Shown one piece after another: positions 25,106 to 32,737 of a stretch of 64,000 bases of DNA. This DNA is from Trebonia sp963836195 (GTDB lineage: Bacteria; Actinomycetota; Actinomycetes; Streptosporangiales; Streptosporangiaceae): contig CAWIIX010000010.1 in assembly GCA_963836195.1 (NCBI GenBank), positions 1-64,000 of the forward strand. Direction: 5' to 3'. Numbering within the stretch: position 1 is the first letter of the stretch; the number at the start of each line of letters is the position of its first letter. Under the pieces are notes generated by a model, which was not told the origin of the DNA, made no database searches, and saw nothing but the letters and a program-made list of their open reading frames with translations. The position numbers were made by a program, and so were the translations under genes.

Positions 25106-25828
25106 ATGACGGACGCGAATATCCGCTTCTACTTCGACCCGGTATGCCCGTTCGCCTGGATGACGAGCAAGTGGGTGCGCATGGTCGCCGCGCAGCGGGA
25201 CTACACCGTCGACTGGCGGTTCATCTCGCTCCGCCTGATCAACTCCGGGATCGACTACGACAGCCACTTCCCCGCCGGCTACGAGGAAGGGCACGCCTCC
25301 GGGCTGCGGCTGCTGCGGGTCGCGGCGCGGGTCCGGGCTGAGCACGGCCGGACCGCGGTCGGATCGTTCTACGAGACCGTCAGCGGCGAGATCTTCGACG
25401 CCCCCGGCGCCGCGGAGCTGGCACCCGCGACCCGGGGCAGCCGCGCCTTCGTCGAGCCGCTGCTTGCCAGGGCGGGCCTGCCCGCCAGGCTGGCGGACGC
25501 TCTCGACGACACGCGATGGGACGAGGAGATCCGCGCCGAAGGTGACGAGGGGCTCTCACTGACCGGCAGGGACGTCGGCACGCCGATCATTCACTTCAGC
25601 CCCCCGGAGGGCACTGCCTTCTTCGGGCCGGTGATCAGTCGGCTCCCGGCCCGGGAGGACGCGGTCCGGCTCTGGGACTACGTCACCGGCCTGGCCGGCT
25701 TCCCGGGCTTCGCCGAGCTCAAGCGCAGCCTGCGCGAGCGGCCGCAGCTCCGCAGCTTCGGCGTGGAGCCCGGCACGGCCGGGGCAGCGGAGGACTGGCA
25801 CGCCGGCAGCCGCAAACCGGCGTCTTAG
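25106..25828 (+). CDS. DsbA-family protein similar to mycothiol-dependent nitroreductase Rv2466c
   Basis: 240-residue protein beginning FYFDPVCPFAWMTSKWVR, with DVGTPIIHFSPPEGTAFFGPVISR near residue 155-180 and LWDYVTGLAGFPGFAELKR at the end, the same layout as Rv2466c of Mycobacterium tuberculosis. That enzyme uses mycothiol and belongs to the SigH oxidative-stress regulon. Here the active site is CPFA, so the resolving Cys of the CxxC is replaced by Ala and a monothiol mechanism is expected. AGGAGAGGCAGC precedes the ATG. Being second in a redoxin operon under an ECF-like motif fits an oxidative-stress role. Confidence 0.85.
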   Translation: MTDANIRFYFDPVCPFAWMTSKWVRMVAAQRDYTVDWRFISLRLINSGIDYDSHFPAGYEEGHASGLRLLRVAARVRAEHGRTAVGSFYETVSGEIFDAPGAAELAPATRGSRAFVEPLLARAGLPARLADALDDTRWDEEIRAEGDEGLSLTGRDVGTPIIHFSPPEGTAFFGPVISRLPAREDAVRLWDYVTGLAGFPGFAELKRSLRERPQLRSFGVEPGTAGAAEDWHAGSRKPAS

Positions 25829-25839
25829 CCTCAGCCCGC

Positions 25840-26205
25840 TTCGGTGCCGGGCGCGCTCGCATCGCGCCCTGGGTGGCGAACAGTTGTCCGGCCACGCTGG
25901 TCTGGAAGAGGCGATCGAAGTCGGCCTGGGTGATGGCTTCCAGCGCTCCGAAGTGCTCGACCCCGGCGTTGCTGACCAGCAGATCCAGGCCGCCGAGCTC
26001 GGATGCCGCCGCGCCGACTAGCTCGTGGGCCTGCGCCGCGTCGCTGACATCGGCCGGGAAAGCCGACGCGGCACATCCGTTGTCGCGGAGTTCGCCGACG
26101 AGAGCATCGGCGGCGGCCCGATCGGATCGATGGTTGACCGCGACTGCGGCTCCCTGGGAGGCGAGCCGCCGCACGATCGCGGCGCCGATTCCGCGGCTGC
26201 CTCCG
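25840..26205 (-). pseudogene. Short-chain dehydrogenase fragment
   Basis: Minus-strand frame contains GGSRGIGAAIVRRLASQGAAV, DVSDAAQAHELV and LVSNAGVEHFGALEAI, i.e. the N-terminal two thirds of an SDR. There is no start codon in the correct frame before the glycine loop, and the sequence ends after LFQTSVAGQLFATQGAMRA without the Ser and YxxxK catalytic part, running into the 3' end of the DsbA-like gene. Truncated at both ends. Confidence 0.72.
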
Positions 26206-26456
26206 AGTCCTTGGCCGCCCGTCCCCTTTCGACGCTCACACTAGTCAGATATCTTTACTACTGTAGTCGTACAGCAGAACCGATGGCGACAGCGACAGGC
26301 GCGAGGTCGCCGGAGCCGGATGGCGCGTGCGAACGCAGAGAGCGCAGCGCCGCGCACGCGCCGCCGCGGTCGGGTCGGCGGCGAGCTGGCTGGGCAGCGT
26401 TGGCGTAGGGTGTGAACCTCGTGGGATCAGGGCGGGCGACGGGAGCCGAGGGCGGC

Positions 26457-26900
26457 ATGGACGACGAGCAGCGGGTTGATCTAGGGGTGTCGTTGCTCAT
26501 CCCGTACCGGTACACCGAGGACCGGGTATTCCGGGCCCTCCAGGATGCCGGGTTCGACGACTGGACCCTCGCCCAGTGCCGGCTGTTTCAGCGCATCGCC
26601 CCGGATGGTTCGCGCCTCACGGACCTCGCTGACCAGGCGCAAATGAGCAAGCAGAGCGCCGGCGTGCTGGTCGATCAACTGGAGCGCCTGGGCTATGTCC
26701 GCCGGGTCCCCGACCCCGCGGACGGCCGCGCCCGGCTGATCGTGATCGAGCAGCGTGGCCGGCGGGCGGTCGAGGTGGCCACGGCTACACTCGACGAGAT
26801 CTTCGCGGAGTGGAAGGCCTACCTGGGCACCCGCAACTTCACGTTGCTGCAGCAGATCCTGGATCAACTCCGCGAGATCACCGACCCCTACGCGCGGTAA
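26457..26900 (+). CDS. MarR-family transcriptional regulator
   Basis: 147 residues with a winged helix: DWTLAQCRLFQRIAPDGSRLTDLADQAQMSKQSAGVLVDQLERLGYVRRVPDPADGRAR contains the recognition helix and the DxRxR-type wing, followed by a C-terminal dimerisation helix. ATG 26457 is used; GTG 26412 would add 15 residues and is possible. It precedes an NmrA-type gene whose promoter carries a 12-base inverted repeat, the probable operator. The arrangement suggests repression of that gene and the downstream hemerythrin and efflux genes by a small-molecule-responsive regulator. Confidence 0.88.
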   Translation: MDDEQRVDLGVSLLIPYRYTEDRVFRALQDAGFDDWTLAQCRLFQRIAPDGSRLTDLADQAQMSKQSAGVLVDQLERLGYVRRVPDPADGRARLIVIEQRGRRAVEVATATLDEIFAEWKAYLGTRNFTLLQQILDQLREITDPYAR

Positions 26901-26980
26901 ACCCGGCCGCGCCGAGCCGTCCACCCGAGCCGCCGGAGCGCCGACGGGCGCCGGCGGGCGCCAGCAGCTTCGACTCTGCC

Positions 26981-27009
26981 TTGACATAGTCAGCAACATT
27001 GATTAACTT
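26981..27009 (+). promoter_or_regulatory. Sigma-70-like promoter of the NmrA operon
   Basis: TTGACA (26981-26986), 17-base spacer, TAACTT (27004-27009), unusually close to the housekeeping consensus for this GC-rich genome. Overlaps an inverted repeat at 26989-27025. Confidence 0.65.
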
Positions 27010-27025
27010 AGTAAATGTTCCTGAC
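26989..27025. promoter_or_regulatory. Probable MarR operator (inverted repeat)
   Basis: GTCAGCAACATT (26989-27000) and AATGTTCCTGAC (27014-27025) are inverted repeats with one mismatch around a 13-base centre that includes the -10 box. AGTCAG also occurs at 26243 upstream of the MarR gene. Confidence 0.6.
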
Positions 27026-27147
27026 GACTTTCGGGCGATGGGCAAGCGGTGCAGATTCGCGCTACCACCTCGCCGATGTCGGGAACGCCCCACCGCGGGG
27101 CACCGACGATCTTCACTCACACCGCACCCCTCTCGAAGGGAAACACC

Positions 27148-28017
27148 ATGTCCACTGTCATCACCGGAGCATCAGGTCACCTCGGCCGGCTCGTCGTCGA
27201 TCAACTTCTCGCCGCCGGAACTCCGCCGGCGCAGATCGTGGCCACCGGCCGAGACGCTGGCAAACTCGCCGACCTCGCGCAGAACGGGGTCACGGTGCGG
27301 CGCGCGGACTTCGCCGACCCGAGCACCCTCGACGACGCGTTCGCAGGCGCCGACGCGATGGTGCTGGTCTCGACGACGACAGTCGGGGAGCGGTTCGACA
27401 ACGCCCGCAACGCCATCGACGCGGCCGCCCGGGCGGGTGTGTCCCAGATCGTGTACACCAGCATCGTCAACGCCCCGACCGCGCAGATGACGCTCGCCGA
27501 CGCCCATCGCCGCACCGAGGACTACCTGCGTGACAGCGGTTCGGCGTTCGTCATCCTGCGCAACGGTTGGTACCTGGAGAACTACACCGACCAGCTCCCG
27601 ATGATCACCCGGTATCGCGCGTTGCTCGGCAGCGCGCGCGACGGTCTCGTCAGCGCGGCCAGCCGACGCGACTACGCGGCCGCCGCCGCCGCGGTGCTGA
27701 CGCAGGACGGGCACCTCGGGGCGACCTACGAGCTGGGCGGAACGCCGTTCACCCTGACCGAGCTCGCCGCCACGATCAGTGACGTCCTCGGCACCCACAT
27801 CGCCTACCAGGACATGTCGGTCGCTGACTACACCGCCGCCCTGACCGCTGCGGGGCTGCCCCCCGAGATGGCCGCCGCCGTCGCCGACGCCGACGCCGGC
27901 CTGGCTCGCGGAGAGCTGTTCACCGCGAGCGGCGACCTGGTAAAGCTCATCGGCCTGCCGGCAACCACCGCGCACGAAGCCGTCCAGAACGCCGCGACCG
28001 TCGGGGGGTCACGGTGA
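27148..28017 (+). CDS. NmrA-like NAD(P)H:quinone oxidoreductase (QorB type)
   Basis: 289-residue atypical SDR with TGASGHLGRLVVDQL as dinucleotide motif and the NmrA/QorB pattern GADAMVLVSTTTVGERFDNARNAIDAAARAGVSQIVYTS, RNGWYLENY and YELGGTPFTLTELA. It probably reduces quinones using NADPH. The ribosome site is GAAGGGAAACACC before ATG 27148. It starts an operon with the hemerythrin-like gene (GTGA overlap at 28014) and is under the MarR-type operator. Confidence 0.87.
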   Translation: MSTVITGASGHLGRLVVDQLLAAGTPPAQIVATGRDAGKLADLAQNGVTVRRADFADPSTLDDAFAGADAMVLVSTTTVGERFDNARNAIDAAARAGVSQIVYTSIVNAPTAQMTLADAHRRTEDYLRDSGSAFVILRNGWYLENYTDQLPMITRYRALLGSARDGLVSAASRRDYAAAAAAVLTQDGHLGATYELGGTPFTLTELAATISDVLGTHIAYQDMSVADYTAALTAAGLPPEMAAAVADADAGLARGELFTASGDLVKLIGLPATTAHEAVQNAATVGGSR

Positions 28018-28856
28018 GCGCCTCCGGACCCGGCGTCGATACCCACGAGATGGTCCTGATCCGCCGCGTCATCCGGCGCGAGTTCGGTCGGCTCCCCCGA
28101 CTGTTCCGCTCCGCGGCCAATGACAATGCAGCCGGAACAGGAGATCAGCTTCCAATGACATCGCTCAGCCGGCCTCAGACGCCGCCGACCGGTGGGCCTT
28201 CCTTCAACGGCCCGAAAACCTGCGACGCGAGCGCGATGCTCGAAATCCACCGGGCGCTCCGGCGCTCCTTCGGCGAAGCCACAGTGCTCGTGGACGGGGT
28301 GGCCGACGGCGACGCGAGGCACGCGAGGGCCGTCGCCACGCAACTCAGCTTGATCTCGACTGCGCTCCACGCCCACCACGAGGGGGAGGACTCACGACTG
28401 TGGGACATGGTGAGCGACCGGGCGCCCGCATGCGTCCTTCACGTCGACCGGATGAAGCGTCAGCACGCCGGCATGGCGGCGCACCTGGAGGACCTCGACC
28501 GGGCCTTGCCGGCCTGGCGCGCCACCGCGACGAAGGCAGCCGCCGAGCCCGTCCGCTCCGCCCTGGGCGGAGTGTCCGCGGCGATGGCCGAGCACTTCCC
28601 GGACGAAGAGGCCACCATCGTCCCGGCCATGGAGCATGTGCTCACCCAGAGCGAGGAGAAGTGGTTCGGCAGGCACGGCCGGGCGGCGACCCCGAAGGGC
28701 CAGCTGTGGAACATGGTCGGCGCCATCCTCGCCGCCCAGCCCGACGGGGGCGCCGCCTGGCTGAAGAAGAACATGCCCGGGCCCGCCGCGCTGGTATGGC
28801 GATGGATCGGCGCCCCGCGCTACGCGCGCTTCCGGGCGGCGCTGGAAGGCCGCTGA
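28014..28856 (+). CDS. Hemerythrin-like HHE domain protein with chimeric N-terminus
   Basis: The 280-residue frame holds a diiron hemerythrin domain: ASAMLEIHRALRRSF, LHAHHEGEDSRLWDMV, LHVDRMKRQHAGMAAHL and MAEHFPDEEATIVPAM supply the His/Asp/Glu ligands. The region before residue 48 contains a second, truncated hemerythrin start (THEMVLIRRVIRREFGRLP) joined to a ribosome-site-like stretch and MTSLSRPQTPP. That stretch (28140-28187) is nearly identical to the leader and start of the MFS gene at 29098, so ATG 28155 (233 residues) may be the original start and the upstream part a fused remnant. Roles: O2, NO or iron sensing or scavenging. Confidence 0.8.
   Translation: MSASGPGVDTHEMVLIRRVIRREFGRLPRLFRSAANDNAAGTGDQLPMTSLSRPQTPPTGGPSFNGPKTCDASAMLEIHRALRRSFGEATVLVDGVADGDARHARAVATQLSLISTALHAHHEGEDSRLWDMVSDRAPACVLHVDRMKRQHAGMAAHLEDLDRALPAWRATATKAAAEPVRSALGGVSAAMAEHFPDEEATIVPAMEHVLTQSEEKWFGRHGRAATPKGQLWNMVGAILAAQPDGGAAWLKKNMPGPAALVWRWIGAPRYARFRAALEGR
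28140..28187 (+). repeat. Leader/start-codon repeat, copy 1
   Basis: 48 bases from GGAGATCAGCTTCCAATGAC onward, matching 29083-29130 with about five mismatches. Contains a ribosome-site-like GGAG and ATG 28155, inside the hemerythrin frame. Confidence 0.8.
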
Positions 28857-29082
28857 TAGGAAGCGTCCCCCGGATCACCCGGCCGACCCGGCTTTTTCAT
28901 CGGCCGCCCGGCTGTCGCCCGTTTCGCCGCGGACGTCGTCGACGCCGGCGCCCACATACGCGAGGCGCCGATCATCTCCCGGAATCAGAACCAGCCCGCC
29001 GCGCACTTCCGGCCAACCGCGGACCGGACGACCGCGCCCGGCGAGTCGCCCACCCGCACACCACGCTTCATCCAACCAGAAC

Positions 29083-29130
29083 GGAGATCAGCTTCCAATG
29101 ACGTCGCTCAGCCAACCCAAGACGCCGCCG
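29083..29130 (+). repeat. Leader/start-codon repeat, copy 2
   Basis: Matches 28140-28187; here it is the ribosome site and first eleven codons of the MFS transporter (ATG 29098). Confidence 0.8.
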
Positions 29131-30642
29131 CTGTACACGCCGCGCGGGAAAAGCCTCGCGCTGGTGCTGCTGGCGATGACCCAGTTCGTGATCGTGATCG
29201 ACGCCTCGATCGTCAACGTCGCGTTGCCGTCGATCGGCGCCGCCCTGCACTTCGCGCCGGCTGACCTGTCGTGGGTCGTGAACGCGTACGTGCTGACCTT
29301 CGGCGGGTTTCTCCTGCTCGGCGGGCGGGCGGCCGACCTGCTCGGGCGCCGGCGCATGTTCATGCTCGGGCTGGTGGTGTTCTCCCTCGCCTCGCTCGCC
29401 GGCGGGATCGCCCAGTCCGCAGGCTGGCTGATCGCCGCCCGCGCGGCCCAGGGCCTGGGCGCGGCGATGGTCGCGCCGGCCGCGCTGTCGATCATCACCG
29501 TCACGTTCACCGAGGGCGCCGAGCGCAACCGCGCTCTCGGGATCTGGGGCGCGGTCGCCGGCGCCGGCGGCGCGGCCGGCGTGCTGCTCGGCGGGATCCT
29601 GACCAGCGGCCTGAGCTGGCGCTGGGTGCTGTTCGTCAACGTCCCGATCGGGCTCATCGCGGCGCTGCTCGCCCCGCGGACGCTCGCCGAGAGCCGCGCC
29701 GGGGACGGGACCACGACATTTGACCTGCCGGGAGCGGCGACCGTCACCGCCGGCCTGTCGCTGCTCGTCTACACCGTCGTCGACACCGCCAGCGTCGGCT
29801 GGGGATCGACGGCCACGCTGGCGCGCCTGGCCGGCGCGGCGGTCCTGCTGATCGCGTTCGTGGTGATCGAGCTGCGCCAGCGCCGCCCCTTGGTGCCGTT
29901 CTCGATCTTCCGGCTGCGGACGCTGCGGGGAGCGGACATCGTCGGGCTGCTGATCGGCATGTCCCTGTTCTCGATGTTCTTCTTCATCTCCCTCTACCTC
30001 CAAGACGTCCTGCGCTACTCGCCGATCAAGACCGGGATCGCCTACCTGCCGCTCGCGGTCGCGATCCTCCTTTCCGCCGCCGCCGCCTCCCGGCTCGTCA
30101 CCCGCGTCGGCTTCAAGCCGCCCCTGATCGCCGGCGTACTGCTGGTCGCCGGCGGCCTGCTGTGGTTCTCGCAAGCACCAGCGACCGGCGGCTCGTTCGC
30201 CGCGGACGTCCTGGGCCCGTCGCTGCTCGCCGGCGCCGGGTTCGGGCCGGCGTTCGTGGCCGTGACGATCGCCGCCGTGACCGGAACCGAGCCGCACGAG
30301 GCGGGCCTGGCCTCCGGGCTGATCAACACCTCCCAGCAGGTCGGCGGCGCGCTCGGGCTCGCGATCCTCGCGACCGTCGCCGACAGCCGCACCCAGAGCC
30401 TGTTCCACGCCGGCGCCCGCAGCCCGGCCGCGGCGCTGACCAAGGGCTTCGACCTGGCGTTCCTCGTCGGCGCCGGCTTCGCCGTCGCCGGAGCGATCCT
30501 CGCCGCCGTGCTGATCTCCTCCCGCGACAGCCGCGAGCACGCGAAGGCCGCCCGCAGCGGCGCGGCCGCCAGCGCCGGCGCCGCGACCGTTCCCGCTGCC
30601 GCGGACCCGTCCCCTTCAGCGCGCGGGGCGCTCCGCCCCTGA
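29098..30642 (+). CDS. MFS drug/proton antiporter, DHA2 (EmrB/QacA) type
   Basis: 514-residue inner-membrane exporter with about 14 hydrophobic helices. Signatures: helix 1 QFVIVIDASIVNVALPSIG, helix 2 WVVNAYVLTFGGFLLLGGRAADLLGRRR and motif C GIWGAVAGAGGAAGVLLGG. The family expels hydrophobic drugs and dyes in exchange for protons. Located 240 bases after the hemerythrin gene in the MarR-NmrA cluster, so it is probably part of the same toxicant response. Its leader is duplicated inside the upstream gene. Confidence 0.92.
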   Translation: MTSLSQPKTPPLYTPRGKSLALVLLAMTQFVIVIDASIVNVALPSIGAALHFAPADLSWVVNAYVLTFGGFLLLGGRAADLLGRRRMFMLGLVVFSLASLAGGIAQSAGWLIAARAAQGLGAAMVAPAALSIITVTFTEGAERNRALGIWGAVAGAGGAAGVLLGGILTSGLSWRWVLFVNVPIGLIAALLAPRTLAESRAGDGTTTFDLPGAATVTAGLSLLVYTVVDTASVGWGSTATLARLAGAAVLLIAFVVIELRQRRPLVPFSIFRLRTLRGADIVGLLIGMSLFSMFFFISLYLQDVLRYSPIKTGIAYLPLAVAILLSAAAASRLVTRVGFKPPLIAGVLLVAGGLLWFSQAPATGGSFAADVLGPSLLAGAGFGPAFVAVTIAAVTGTEPHEAGLASGLINTSQQVGGALGLAILATVADSRTQSLFHAGARSPAAALTKGFDLAFLVGAGFAVAGAILAAVLISSRDSREHAKAARSGAAASAGAATVPAAADPSPSARGALRP

Positions 30643-30712
30643 CCGGCCGCCGCGCCCCGCGCCGAACCCGCCCCGAAAACCCGAATACGACCGATGAGCT
30701 CCCGGAGGAACG

Positions 30713-31174
30713 ATGAACCTGAGCGAAAACGAGAAGACAACGGTCCAGGCCGCGTCGGCCAGCCGGACGAATATGCGCCGCGAGGCCCGGAACCAGCTCG
30801 TGTTCCTGTCAGCGCAGTTCCTGCTCGGGATGGCGGTCAACCTGATCGGTCAGCCGTCGCAGACCACCGGGGCCGCTCACGCCGTCAGCACCGTGCTGCT
30901 CGGGCTGCACGTCGTGGTCGCGATCGGCCTGGTCGGAGGGGCCGTCATGGTCGTCCGGGCCGCCCGGGGCGGCGGGGACCGGCCGCGTCAGCTCGCACGC
31001 TCGGGCGCCGTCCTGATCGGCCTCACTGTCATCGCCGGGGTGATGACAGTGATCACCAAGAGCAACTGGTGGTCCTACGCCATGGCAGCCGGCTTCATCG
31101 CCTCCGTGCTGCTGTACGGGAGCCTGCTAGTGCGGGCGCAGAACCTGGCGCCGCAGCCAGAGCAACCGAGCTGA
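30713..31174 (+). CDS. Small integral membrane protein of unknown function
   Basis: 153 residues, four predicted helices: LVFLSAQFLLGMAVNLIG, VSTVLLGLHVVVAIGLVGGAVMVV, SGAVLIGLTVIAGVMTVI and YAMAAGFIASVLLYGSLLV. A charged N-terminus and no recognised motif. ATG 30713 follows GGAGGAACG. Lies 70 bases after the MFS gene on the same strand and may be its last operon member. Confidence 0.72.
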   Translation: MNLSENEKTTVQAASASRTNMRREARNQLVFLSAQFLLGMAVNLIGQPSQTTGAAHAVSTVLLGLHVVVAIGLVGGAVMVVRAARGGGDRPRQLARSGAVLIGLTVIAGVMTVITKSNWWSYAMAAGFIASVLLYGSLLVRAQNLAPQPEQPS

Positions 31175-31460
31175 TCCAGGTCCGCTCCCCCCGGTGGGCA
31201 TCGCGCACCTGCCCAGCCTCGCCCACACGCGGGTGACACAGCTGGCTGGCGGTGCGGAGCGTGATGCCGGCCGGGAAGCCGGACGGAAACGGCTTGTCGC
31301 CCAGGAACCGGATGGCCACCACGTCGGCGATCATCGCCGAGAGCATGACGGTGAACAGGGCGTCCACGGCGAACTCGCGCAGGATGATCTCGACGCCGAA
31401 GAAACACTGCTCGCCCGGGCGACCGATCTCGGCGACGACTACTGTTGGTCGGGCTATGTG

Positions 31461-31751
31461 ATGCTCAACGTGCTCCTGACCTTCGCGGAGTCCGGGGCCA
31501 GTCTGGGCGCCGGTTTGGCGGAAGTGGCCGATCCTGGCGGCGAAGCGGGTGCCGTTTTCTTTGCGACCTCGGCTGACATCGGGACCATCGACAGCTTTGA
31601 CGTCAATCTACTCAGCGGCGAGTCGCTCAGCGTAGGCCTCGACCTAGATGATGATGAATTGCGAGAAGCGGTCGCCGATTCAGTAGCGATGCTCCGTCAG
31701 CTCATCGCCGGCACCGCGCCGCACGAGATCCTCGTGATTCAAATTAATTGA
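31461..31751 (+). CDS. Hypothetical protein, probably truncated at the N-terminus
   Basis: From ATG 31461 (or GTG 31458) about 96 acidic residues, with GTIDSFDVNLLSGESLSVGL and LDDDELREAVADSVAMLRQLI. The same frame looks coding further upstream (DDLDAEETLLARATDLGDDY from about 31385) but there is no suitable start, and the strand opposite that boundary carries another gene-like fragment. Probably a gene cut at about 31380. Family not recognised. Confidence 0.4.
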   Translation: MLNVLLTFAESGASLGAGLAEVADPGGEAGAVFFATSADIGTIDSFDVNLLSGESLSVGLDLDDDELREAVADSVAMLRQLIAGTAPHEILVIQIN

Positions 31752-32045
31752 GCTAGCCGCATGCATGCTCCGGCCCAGGCCGAGTTCCCTTTGGCCGGCT
31801 ACGATCCGCTGCTGCGCTGACTTCCTGTACGGTTTGGTGGCCCCGAGGGCCGCTCGCGCTGCCGACTCGGACGGCACAGCCGAACTCCCGCTCCGCTCCC
31901 GCTCGGGCTGGGAACCCTCACGGCGGCGCCCTCATCGGACATTGCGGGCAGGCGAGAAGCCAGCCCCGATTCGCGCACAAGTGTGCGGGCCGCCCTTGTC
32001 AAATCCGCCGCCCCGTTCGCAGGCGATCAACAGGCGTAAATACGC
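31752..32045. other. Intergenic region without recognised gene
   Basis: Nearly 300 bases holding only a short dyad CGCACA-AG-TGTGCG (31974-31987). Frames here look like chance. Confidence 0.5.
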
Positions 32046-32327
32046 TCAATGGCCGGTAACAAGAGTGGTTACCGTTGACAAGATCGCCCCAATACCGCGC
32101 AGCAAACCGGAAGCAACCGCGCTACCCCCGGCCGCACTATGCACACCAAGCAGCAACCAGCCAACGATGAACACAGCAACAATCGCTGCGAACCGAGAAG
32201 AAACGGGGCCTCTGCCACCTTGCGCGTACCGCCAAATAACGATAATGGCAAGCACCACAAGCACGCCATCGGCGGCCGAATCATCGATAGGGACAGCGGA
32301 CCCGGCCGCCGCAAGGATAGCTGTCAC
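32046..32327 (-). CDS. Small membrane protein (93 residues)
   Basis: Two or three hydrophobic segments: GVLVVLAIIVIWRYAQ, RFAAIVAVFIVGWLLLGV and LRGIGAILSTVTTLVTGH. Its codons use more A and T than neighbours (for example GTT, ATT, GCT), which suggests foreign origin; similar small membrane proteins occur on actinobacterial integrative elements and plasmids, but no other element gene is beside it. GTG 32327 has no clear ribosome site. Function unknown. Confidence 0.5.
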   Translation of the reverse strand: MTAILAAAGSAVPIDDSAADGVLVVLAIIVIWRYAQGGRGPVSSRFAAIVAVFIVGWLLLGVHSAAGGSAVASGLLRGIGAILSTVTTLVTGH

Positions 32328-32575
32328 TGGGATATAGTCTCATTCACCAGGTACCAGGACAATGTCGCCAACGCCACAATTCTGTAGCGATACACTCCCG
32401 AATCCCGCATAAGAGGGAATTCGTAACTCGTCCGTGCAGTGTCATTCTGCTAGGAGTTGGGCAAGTCGCGTTGTTGGACGCCGCCCGGCCTGTCTCCCGT
32501 TTTCAAGACAACGCGACTATCAGAGTGATCGTGATCGGGCATATTGGGCCCGTGCGGGGACCGTGGCGCCCCGCG

Positions 32576-32590
32576 AGGGCCACAGGTCCT
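32576..32590 (-). promoter_or_regulatory. Candidate DosR-like box before the Acg-like gene
   Basis: Minus strand AGGACCTGTGGCCCT resembles the dormancy regulator site (GGGACTTTAGGCCCT-type) at 11 of 15 positions, 148 bases before the start of the nitroreductase-like gene. Inference by eye. Confidence 0.3.
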
Positions 32591-32638
32591 GCCGTGGGCG
32601 GCCCTTCCGTCCCGACGTGGGCGTGGGCGGTCAAGGAC

Positions 32639-32664
32639 GAAGGTCCGGCCTGATCCGGACCTTC
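32639..32664. terminator. Perfect hairpin GAAGGTCCGG-N6-CCGGACCTTC
   Basis: Ten-base arms with a six-base loop, in the leader of the Acg-like gene 74 bases before its start. Could be an upstream terminator or an attenuator. Confidence 0.45.
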
Positions 32665-32737
32665 GCAGCTGTCCCAGGGCGTAATGGCGATTCAGCATTG
32701 GATCAGCGCGGTTGATGACTGCGAGACGGAGGACCCC

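Noticed and set aside
29068..30540. 490-codon minus-strand frame opposite the MFS gene
   Set aside because: Antisense shadow; Gln/Glu/Gly-rich without domains.
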